DNA of 64,000 nucleotides from an uncultured Candidatus Binatia bacterium. Lineage in GTDB: Bacteria > Desulfobacterota > Binatia > Bin18. Within the stretch, counting starts at the first letter, position 1. Every line of letters begins with the position of its first letter. Of this stretch, positions 57,523 to 64,000 are shown in pieces. The notes below the pieces were generated by a model, which worked only from the letters and a program-made list of their open reading frames with translations, did not search any database and had not been told where the DNA came from. Where the stretch lies: NCBI GenBank assembly GCA_958296235.1, contig OY282457.1, forward strand, positions 3,777,338-3,841,337, in the 5' to 3' direction. Made by a program: the position numbers and the translations under genes.

Positions 57523-59286
57523 ATGTCACTCGACAGTCTGTCTGACGCTGGAACCGAAACACGAACCGTAGCGGCCCATCGACCGACCATCCGGGGCACC
57601 CGCCACATGGTTGTGGCCGGGCACTATTTAGCGGCGCACGCCGGCTTTCACATTCTCGAAGCCGGCGGCAATGCGGTTGATGCGGGGGTCGCGGCCGGTA
57701 TTGCCCTGGGTGTCCTGCAAAGCGACATGGTGAACGTGGCCGGGGTGGCTCCGATCATCCTGTATCTGGCCGACCGGCGTGAGGTGATAACGATCAGCGG
57801 TCTGGGTCACTGGCCGCAGGCCGCCTCGCTGGAGCTGTTTCAGAAAAAGCACGCCGGCCACATTCCTGCAGGTATTCTCCGCACTGTCGTGCCCAGCGCG
57901 CCCGACGCTTGGCTCACCGCGCTGGAGCGGTACGGAACCATGAGCTTTGGCGAGGTCGCGGCCGCCGCGATCGGTTTTGCGCAAGACGGGTTTCCCATCC
58001 ACGCCTTTACCGCGAGCATCATCAAGGCCAACGCCGACAAATATCGGCGCTGGCCCTCGAACGCGGCCATCTATCTGCCCGGCGGTCAGGCCCCACAGCC
58101 AGGCGACATCTTCAAACAAACCGACCTGGCCGGAACCTTGCAATATATGGCAGACGAGGAGGCGCACGCCCAGAGCCGGGGACGGGAAGCCGGGCTCCAG
58201 GCGGCCCGGGCCGCTTTTTACCGCGGAGATATTGCCGCGGCCATTGTCAAGTTTCACGCGGAGAATAACGGGCTGCTGACCGCCCAAGACCTGGCCGCAT
58301 TTCGGGTTGGCGTTGAACCCCCGACGCGGACGACATTCCAGGACCTCGAAATCTATGCCTGCGGTCCGTGGTGTCAGGGGCCGGTCTTGCAGCAAACGCT
58401 GAACCTCCTGGAGGGCTACGATCTCGCGGCCCAGGGTCATAATTCGCCTCAGTATATTCACACGGTCACCGAAGCGCTCAAGCTGGCGTTTGCCGACCGA
58501 GAGCGCTACTACGGCGACCCGCGCTTCGTTGAGGTGCCCATCGAAGCGCTCCTGTCTCAGGACTATGCTGAGCAACGCCGTTCCTTGATTCGGGAGCGCG
58601 AAGCCTGGCCCGAGATGCCGCCGGCTGGCGACCCACGACACTGCCGGGCGGCGGTTGACGCCGGGCGCAGTCCAGCGCCAAACGAAACGGCCCAGCCCGG
58701 CTTGGACACCTCATACGTCTGCGTCATAGACCGGCATGGCAATGCGTTCTCTGCCACGCCGAGCGATACCTCGTCTGACATGCCGGTCGTACCCGGTACG
58801 GGTGTGTGTCCGTCGTCTCGCGGTTCGCAGTCCTGGGCCGACCCGCATCATGCTGCCTGTGTTGCCCCAGGCAAACGCCCCCGTCTGACCCCCAACCCGG
58901 CCCTGGTGCTGCGTGACGGCCGCCCCTTTCTGGCGCTGGGCTCTCCCGGCGGTGATGTCCAGCCTCAGGCCATGTTGCAGACGCTCCTCAACAGTGTGGT
59001 CTTTGGCATGGAGGCCCAAGAAGCGGTCGAAGCGCCGCGCTTTGCCAGCTACAGCTTCCCGGATTCCTTTGAACCGCACGCCTACCACCCCGGTCGGCTG
59101 AATATCGAGAGCCGCATCGCCGAGGAGACCGGGGCGCTGTTGTCCGCACGGGGTCATCAGGTGCACTGGTGGCCGGACTGGGTGTGGCGGGCCGGGGCGG
59201 TATGCTGCATTCACGTCGAGCCGACATCCGGCGTGTTAGCCGGCGGCGCCGACCCGCGCCGTTCGTCGTATGCCGTGGGTTGGTAA
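57523..59286 (+). CDS. Gamma-glutamyltransferase family protein
   Basis: A 587-aa member of the Ntn-hydrolase GGT family. GGNAVDAGVAAGIALGVLQS is near residue 47, the domain boundary DTSYVCVIDRHGNAFSATPS near 395 starts with the candidate nucleophile Thr, and LTPNPALVLRDGRPFLALGS then PGGDVQPQAMLQ closes the small-subunit part. No signal peptide is seen, so it looks cytoplasmic. GGTs split gamma-glutamyl amides or acyl amides after self-cleavage. It is followed by the LarA-like gene after 31 bases on the same strand. Substrate unknown. Confidence 0.92.
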   Translation: MSLDSLSDAGTETRTVAAHRPTIRGTRHMVVAGHYLAAHAGFHILEAGGNAVDAGVAAGIALGVLQSDMVNVAGVAPIILYLADRREVITISGLGHWPQAASLELFQKKHAGHIPAGILRTVVPSAPDAWLTALERYGTMSFGEVAAAAIGFAQDGFPIHAFTASIIKANADKYRRWPSNAAIYLPGGQAPQPGDIFKQTDLAGTLQYMADEEAHAQSRGREAGLQAARAAFYRGDIAAAIVKFHAENNGLLTAQDLAAFRVGVEPPTRTTFQDLEIYACGPWCQGPVLQQTLNLLEGYDLAAQGHNSPQYIHTVTEALKLAFADRERYYGDPRFVEVPIEALLSQDYAEQRRSLIREREAWPEMPPAGDPRHCRAAVDAGRSPAPNETAQPGLDTSYVCVIDRHGNAFSATPSDTSSDMPVVPGTGVCPSSRGSQSWADPHHAACVAPGKRPRLTPNPALVLRDGRPFLALGSPGGDVQPQAMLQTLLNSVVFGMEAQEAVEAPRFASYSFPDSFEPHAYHPGRLNIESRIAEETGALLSARGHQVHWWPDWVWRAGAVCCIHVEPTSGVLAGGADPRRSSYAVGW

Positions 59287-59317
59287 CGGAGGTCTTGCTG
59301 TATAAGGAGGGAAGACA

Positions 59318-60784
59318 ATGGCATCCACACAAGAATATCTGGTGAGCTGTGGCACGACAAAGACGCCGGCCCATCTGCCGGTTGACCGGACCCGCATCCC
59401 GCCCGGACCGCCGCCCTCTGTTGCGCCCTTGCCCGACGCGGCGGCCGCTTTTCGCGCCGCGGTCACGCAACCGGTTGGCATGCCGGCCCTGGAGAAGCTG
59501 GTCCAGCCTGGAGCAAAGGTCACTATCGGCATTCAGGACGGCCGGGCCACGCACTACCATCCCGACGACCAGGATCTGCGTATTCTCGGACTGCCCATCT
59601 TACTCGACCTGCTGGGCCAGTACGGGGTCAGGCCCGAAGATATCCAGATTAAAGTTGCCAATGCGCTCCACCGCATGTGGACCCGCAAGGAGATGACCCA
59701 CATCCTGGGCCCGAAATTGCCCTACACGTTAGGGGGCCGCCTGGCCTGCATCGATGCGACCGACCCGGACCAGTTTGTCAATCTGGGCATGACCCGGCGG
59801 GGTATGGAAGTCATGGTCCACCGCTCGGTCGTTGAGTCTGATCTGTTCATCTTTATGTCCGTGCCGGGCGGCTTCTTCCAGGGCGGCTGGAAGTCCATTC
59901 TGGTGGGGATGAGTAATTGGGAGTCCATCCGCTATCATCACCGCCCCTGGCCGTTTGCCTCGGGCCACTCGGTCCAGGACCCCAAAAACAGCTCCTTCCA
60001 CAAGCTGCTGAACGAAATGGGAACCCTGGTAGAAGCTGAGCTGGCGCGTCGGGGCCATCCGCCCATCATGAAGATAGAGGGCGTCCTGACCACGAGTAGC
60101 CCGCAGCGCTTTGCGGCTATTGACGCTGGGCTGATCACCCCGGTACGGGAGATGCACATCGATATGCTGCTCTCGCAGCTCGTCACTGACGTGGAAGGGC
60201 AGACGGACGTGTTGCTCATGGGGATGGCGGATGGGGATGGCTATTCGCGTCTGTCGGTGTTCAATCCTATTCACTGTCGCAACAAGGCCCTGTCCGGTTT
60301 GTTCAACGCCTATCACGAGAATCCCCTGGTCCGAAAAGGTGGGATACTCATCGCCGCCAACCCCTTTGACCCCAAATTCAGTTTGCTCAATCACCCCTCG
60401 TATCACACCCTCTACCACGAGGTCTTGCCCGCCCTGCAGGACCCGGTCGAGGTATGGGATACCTACGCTGAAGAGTACGCGCACCGCCCGGAGTTTGTTC
60501 ACAAGTATCGCAACGGCTTTGCGTTCCACGGCGCGCACCCGTGCATTCTATACGGGCAGGGCTTGTATGCGCTCAACCATCTGGGCGGTGTCCTGGCTGC
60601 GGGCGTGCCCAAAGAAAACGAAGGGGTCGCTCGACGGATGGGCTTCGAGCCGTTCCCGACTGTTGACGCCGCGCTCAGCGAGGCCGAAGCGCGTCTCGGC
60701 AAAGACTGCACGATCACCTATCACCAGCCCTTAGAAGAACACAGTTATTTCACGCGGGTGCATGTGAACGGCAAGACTGCTTAG
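59318..60784 (+). CDS. DUF2088/LarA-like nickel-pincer racemase-family protein
   Basis: A 488-aa protein. VKVTIGIQD-type start (KVTIGIQDGRATHYH near 65-80) and IKVANALHRMWTRKEMTHIL near 105-124 match the LarA ANGLHRxxTxxE motif with the active-site His. GGFFQGGWKSILVGMSNWES near 190-209 contains the Lys that in LarA binds the nickel-pincer cofactor. LarA enzymes isomerise 2-hydroxy acids by hydride transfer. No larB/C/E synthesis genes are in the window. It follows the GGT-like gene after 31 bases. Activity on a different hydroxy acid is plausible. Confidence 0.85.
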   Translation: MASTQEYLVSCGTTKTPAHLPVDRTRIPPGPPPSVAPLPDAAAAFRAAVTQPVGMPALEKLVQPGAKVTIGIQDGRATHYHPDDQDLRILGLPILLDLLGQYGVRPEDIQIKVANALHRMWTRKEMTHILGPKLPYTLGGRLACIDATDPDQFVNLGMTRRGMEVMVHRSVVESDLFIFMSVPGGFFQGGWKSILVGMSNWESIRYHHRPWPFASGHSVQDPKNSSFHKLLNEMGTLVEAELARRGHPPIMKIEGVLTTSSPQRFAAIDAGLITPVREMHIDMLLSQLVTDVEGQTDVLLMGMADGDGYSRLSVFNPIHCRNKALSGLFNAYHENPLVRKGGILIAANPFDPKFSLLNHPSYHTLYHEVLPALQDPVEVWDTYAEEYAHRPEFVHKYRNGFAFHGAHPCILYGQGLYALNHLGGVLAAGVPKENEGVARRMGFEPFPTVDAALSEAEARLGKDCTITYHQPLEEHSYFTRVHVNGKTA

Positions 60785-60850
60785 CCCTGTTTCCCCGACC
60801 TGGGATGTTCCGGTCGTTCCTGGGGCGCTGCTGCATTGTTTCCCGGTCGC

Positions 60851-61984
60851 TCAGTCCAGCTCCATCCCGTACAGCCTTGCGGCGTTGTCGTACACAATTT
60901 TGCGGGTGATATGGGCCGGGACGTTGGCAAAATCTCTTTCAATTACTTTGCGTGAATGAGGCCAGGTGGTGTCTGTGTGCGGAAAATCGGATGCCCACAT
61001 GCAGTTATCCTCGCCAAAGACCGCCGCGTTTGTGGCCCCGATCGGGTCGTCCTGAAAGGTGGCCCAGACCTGGCGGCGGACATATGCGCTCGGTTTCATG
61101 GGGAGTGGATGTTCCACCATCACCCCAAATTTCTCATAGGTATGGTCCAGGCGCTGGACATAATGGGCCAGCCAGCCGATGTCACTCTCCGCGGAAACAA
61201 TTTTGAGTCCGGGAAAACGGGCCAACACCCCGCCAAAGATGAGACTGGTCAGAGACTTTTGGACTTCGTGAATGAGGTGCACAAACCGTATGGCCGTTTG
61301 ATTGACCCAGCCGCTTGAGCCGCGGTCCATGACCACGCGGGTGTTATTGTCCCGGCTGGTTACGACATGCAGGGAGAGCGGCATATGCAGTTCTTGGGCC
61401 GCGGTCCAGAACGGATCGTAAACCGGGCTGTAATACGGCCGGTCTGCGGGCGGCGCGCCCCAGATCATACCACCGCTGAGGCCCAATTTTGCCGCGCGTT
61501 CAAGCTCTTTGACCGCGGTTGGAATATCCTCAAGTGAGATCAGCGCAACCGGATAGAGCCGCTTGGGATCGTGCGACCGAAACTCCGCCACCCAGTCGTT
61601 ATAGACACGAAAACAAGCCTGCTGGAGTTCGGCGTCTGCGAGCTGGAACAGGGCCAGACCCAGCGTGGTGTAGATCACCTCAGCCCGGACCCCGTCGATA
61701 TCCTGGTCCTTGATGCGCTCAATTGGGTCCCAGCCGCTGGGCCGGGCCGCTTCATAGCCACGGGTGAGATGTTTTTTGAGTTCTTCGCCGCTGCGGCCCG
61801 TAGAAAATCCGCCCGCCACCGGAAAAGGCGTGATGCCGGGGGCCATGAAAAAATGTCCGGGTTTTTCTGTGTTCTCGACAACCCGCGGGGCGCGGTCCCG
61901 AAACTGTTGATCGAGCCGGGTGGTCCACAGGTCGGGCGGCTCTGTCATATGCGAATCAGCAGAAATAACGCGCAGCGGTTCCAT
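60851..61984 (-). CDS. Amidohydrolase family protein (PF04909 type)
   Basis: A 377-aa metal-dependent hydrolase: ISADSHMTEPPDLWTTRLDQ at the start, HMPLSLHVVTSRDNN near 225, VSAESDIGWLAHYVQRLDHT near 280 and MWASDFPHTDTTWPHSRKVI near 335. GGGGGAG is before the ATG at 61984. It is a close relative of 21977-23089 by motif order and converges on the LarA-like gene ending at 60784. Reaction unknown. Confidence 0.9.
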   Translation of the reverse strand: MEPLRVISADSHMTEPPDLWTTRLDQQFRDRAPRVVENTEKPGHFFMAPGITPFPVAGGFSTGRSGEELKKHLTRGYEAARPSGWDPIERIKDQDIDGVRAEVIYTTLGLALFQLADAELQQACFRVYNDWVAEFRSHDPKRLYPVALISLEDIPTAVKELERAAKLGLSGGMIWGAPPADRPYYSPVYDPFWTAAQELHMPLSLHVVTSRDNNTRVVMDRGSSGWVNQTAIRFVHLIHEVQKSLTSLIFGGVLARFPGLKIVSAESDIGWLAHYVQRLDHTYEKFGVMVEHPLPMKPSAYVRRQVWATFQDDPIGATNAAVFGEDNCMWASDFPHTDTTWPHSRKVIERDFANVPAHITRKIVYDNAARLYGMELD

Positions 61985-62111
61985 CTCTCCCCCTGTGTCT
62001 GGTCCTCTTTGGACGGCAATCCCGTACACTGACCGAGCAACGCCTAGCATTTTCGCTTCCGACGTGTCAAATCACACTGTGTAATATCTTGATGACGGGA
62101 GGTGTTCCTAT

Positions 62112-62687
62112 ATGAGCTATGCGATAGTGATACGCGGGAAGAGAAGAATCGTGTTGATAGCGCTGATAGCCGCTCTCTTGCTGAGCTGGTCTCTGAGTAT
62201 TGCCGCAGAGCCGACCAGTCGATTGCAGGACGAAGCGGATATCCGCAAACTCACTATCTGTTATGCACACGGGACGGATGCTATCGGGCGGGGTGATGTG
62301 GCGGCGGGGAGGGCGCTCTACCAGCCGTGCTTTACAAAAGACGCGACCTTCTCGGTTGTCTTTCCAAACGGACAAATCGAGGAAAGGACCGGCTCAGACG
62401 CCTGGGCGGATTTTGTGGCGACGGTCTTTCAGGGTGCTGGTTATACGAGTACGCAACATCTGCTCGGAACCATCAGTATTGCGGCGCAGGACAAGAGCGC
62501 CACGATGAGTACCTATCTGCACGCAACCCATGTGCTGCCAAACGGCAGTATTGATATTGCGAATGGGACCTATGAAGACAGCGTGGTGAAGACCGCAGAG
62601 GGCTGGCGGATTCAGAGCCGTAAGCTTACCCTCATCACCTTTCTCAACCTTGCGCCGACCGCCCCTCACCCGAGGAGTGAAGAATAG
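62112..62687 (+). CDS. Exported SnoaL-like/NTF2-fold protein
   Basis: A 191-aa product with an N-terminal signal peptide (RRIVLIALIAALLLSWSLS then IAAEP, predicted cut near residue 36) and a SnoaL-type domain: EADIRKLTICYAHGTDAIGR, YQPCFTKDATFSVVFPNGQI and GTYEDSVVKTAEGWRIQSRK. Most SnoaL-like proteins are cytoplasmic, so export is uncommon. GGGAGG precedes the ATG. It is divergent from the amidohydrolase gene and converges on the SGNH hydrolase. Confidence 0.82.
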   Translation: MSYAIVIRGKRRIVLIALIAALLLSWSLSIAAEPTSRLQDEADIRKLTICYAHGTDAIGRGDVAAGRALYQPCFTKDATFSVVFPNGQIEERTGSDAWADFVATVFQGAGYTSTQHLLGTISIAAQDKSATMSTYLHATHVLPNGSIDIANGTYEDSVVKTAEGWRIQSRKLTLITFLNLAPTAPHPRSEE

Positions 62688-62700
62688 GGTATTCCTCCGG

Positions 62701-64000
62701 TCAGAATAATCCTGGGTGAAACGTCCCGCCGGTATCTTCAGTCGTACACAGGGCGTCGGACACGGGGTCTCCGCTGTCCGCGCAGCACACGTCCGTTGGA
62801 CTACAGGTAAAGCCGTCAAACAAAATGCGGGCGGCTACGTCCTGACCGCGAAACGACGGGTGGAAACAGTCGCAGCACGAAAGTTGCTCACTCGTAAATT
62901 TATACATCCAAGCAGCATTGCTGAAGCTGAGAGAGGCCGCGGTCGCCTTGACACCGCCAACAGTCTCGCCGCCAACTGTCACCATAGGCGAGGCTTGTCC
63001 CTCAGCCAAGGCGGCGGCATACTCCGACGAGACGCGCTCCATAATGTTGCGATAGGCCCTGGCTGTTTCGTAACCGTCCTGGACGCGCTTGTCAGAGCAG
63101 TCGAGCGTGATAGACCCGCAGATACCGGTGGCCAGAAACCCAACACTCCTCTCCCACAGGCTCCCACAGCTCCCACCAAGAGGAGAGCAGTTTGTTTTGT
63201 CCTTGTGGTTGCACAATTGGGAGACCCGCACGGGCGCAGAAATGCCGACTTTCAATTGTGGAACGGCAATCAAAACATCAAGCCCTTTGCGAAACTCGCG
63301 CTCAAACGCCGCCTCCGTGGTTCGGCAGTGGTTCAGCGGGTCCTGATCCTCCCCCTCTGCACAGTCGGCTTGAATACGCTCAACGGTACCACTGCAAATA
63401 TCGTTATGGCCCATCTCGACCGTGACATAGCGTGGAGCCGGTTGCGTCTCGAAAAGCATGGCTGATTCCTGCGCCTGGGCGAAAAAATCCTTGAGCATCT
63501 CGGCCCCGGAGTCCGCGCTATTGGGGTCGGCGTTCGCAATCATAGCGCCCCGCCGGCATTCGATCCGTTCCGCCTGGCTATAGACCCCGTCTCCACCATC
63601 GCTGCAAAACGCTCCGTCCGGGGTGATGCTGGTTGCCCAGTTGAAGCTCTCCTGGTCTGAATTTGTACAAGACCCTTGGGTATTCTCTCGGGCGTTCACG
63701 GCCTTGCTGATGCTGTCTCCGATGGCGTCGATGGAGGCAATCCGGGGCGCGATATTATCGAGCCGCGCAATCGTGAAGTTCTGGAGAGACTGTTGCCAGG
63801 CAACAATGAGGTCCGTCCCGGTCTCGGGGAAATTTTTCAGCCGGGCGTGTTTGCCCACGCCCCTCATGAATTCTTCACCGAAGGTCGTGACTGTGAAAGT
63901 GGCGCTACCGAACTCCACCCCGTCGGCCCGTGCGCTGACCGTATGGACGCCATCGCCTAAGAGATTCCAGTTGAAGAGCAGGCCAAAGCCGTTATCGATG
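62701..64000 (-). CDS. SGNH-type hydrolase with N-terminal Ig-like module (partial, 5' end outside window)
   Basis: The minus-strand frame is open from the stop at 62701 past 63918 to the right edge. Its visible N-terminal residues DNGFGLLFNWNLLGDGVHTV then SARADGVEFGSATFTVTT look like a beta-sandwich repeat module. The hydrolase has IDAIGDSISKA (block I GDS), VTVEMGHNDICSG (block III, Gly-x-Asn-Asp) and CCDCFHPSFRGQDVAAR (block V His). The C-terminal region is rich in Cys (CSPTDVCCADSGDPVSDALC), which suggests a secreted protein. A GTG at 63918 is an internal codon, not the start. Likely esterase or lipase; N-terminus unseen. Confidence 0.87.
   Translation of the reverse strand, partial: IDNGFGLLFNWNLLGDGVHTVSARADGVEFGSATFTVTTFGEEFMRGVGKHARLKNFPETGTDLIVAWQQSLQNFTIARLDNIAPRIASIDAIGDSISKAVNARENTQGSCTNSDQESFNWATSITPDGAFCSDGGDGVYSQAERIECRRGAMIANADPNSADSGAEMLKDFFAQAQESAMLFETQPAPRYVTVEMGHNDICSGTVERIQADCAEGEDQDPLNHCRTTEAAFEREFRKGLDVLIAVPQLKVGISAPVRVSQLCNHKDKTNCSPLGGSCGSLWERSVGFLATGICGSITLDCSDKRVQDGYETARAYRNIMERVSSEYAAALAEGQASPMVTVGGETVGGVKATAASLSFSNAAWMYKFTSEQLSCCDCFHPSFRGQDVAARILFDGFTCSPTDVCCADSGDPVSDALCTTEDTGGTFHPGLF

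Noticed and set aside
57628..58641. 337-codon minus-strand frame
   Set aside because: Antisense to the gamma-glutamyltransferase gene; product without recognisable domain.
1..64000. CRISPR array, tRNA, rRNA, prophage or complete insertion sequence
   Set aside because: I read both strands for regularly spaced repeats, tRNA-like cloverleaf ends and transposase or integrase motifs and found none that I could support.

Overview
The window looks like a piece of a GC-rich, metabolically versatile chromosome from an uncultured bacterium. Recurring families are luciferase-like (LLM) flavin/F420-dependent oxidoreductases (seven copies), PF04909-type amidohydrolases (three), SnoaL/NTF2-fold proteins (four), molybdenum and tungsten enzymes, an acyl-CoA dehydrogenase and a CoA transferase. 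This gene content recalls Entotheonella-type (Tectomicrobia) or Binatota-type genomes. That is an impression from gene families only, because the window holds no rRNA or other phylogenetic marker. I saw no tRNA, rRNA, CRISPR array, complete insertion sequence or prophage.

Layout. 0-16 kb: a hydantoinase-B subunit running off the left edge, two LLM genes with a glutathione transferase, SnoaL and SDR genes, then a minus-strand catabolic operon (CMD, VOC, acyl-CoA dehydrogenase, amidohydrolase). A hicAB toxin-antitoxin pair follows, beside remnants of a DNA methyltransferase and a DUF433 gene, then DUF2332, phosphotriesterase-like and TauD-like genes and two more LLM genes. 16-21.3 kb: one giant gene joining a DEDD exonuclease, a RecQ helicase and a UvrD/Rep helicase. 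21-31 kb: CMD, amidohydrolase, N-acyl-D-amino-acid deacylase, DUF1772, MFS transporter, isochorismatase-like, cupin, aldo/keto reductase and CocE-type hydrolase genes. 31-36.7 kb: a tungsten aldehyde:ferredoxin oxidoreductase operon (polyferredoxin, catalytic subunit, FAD/NAD reductase, MoaD-like) bracketed by two Uma2-family nuclease genes. 36.8-46.3 kb: small ferredoxin, macro domain, DUF1329-like, a three-subunit Cox/xanthine-dehydrogenase-type molybdoenzyme, alpha/beta hydrolase, LLM, and a nitrile hydratase alpha subunit fused to an accessory-like domain. 46.5-56.2 kb: CoA transferase, a broken vapBC pair, LLM, SnoaL and hydrolase genes, a DMSO-reductase-family molybdoenzyme, and an operon of one LLM gene plus two 3-hydroxyanthranilate-dioxygenase-like cupins. 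56.4-57.5 kb: a compact nuclease-like plus PIN-domain pair. 57.5-64 kb: gamma-glutamyltransferase, LarA-like, amidohydrolase and SnoaL genes, and a secreted SGNH hydrolase cut by the right edge.

Most genes fit oxidation and hydrolysis of unknown organic compounds (amides, nitriles, aldehydes, aromatic rings). Between these metabolic blocks are short islands of toxin-antitoxin, nuclease and broken genes. Several perfect hairpins mark transcript ends. Three minus-strand genes carry short perfect duplications beside their Shine-Dalgarno regions.

The observations most worth follow-up are the exonuclease-RecQ-UvrD fusion, the nitrile hydratase alpha-accessory fusion with no beta subunit, the HAAO-like pair in which one partner has lost its metal ligands, and the overlapping nuclease-like/PIN pair.
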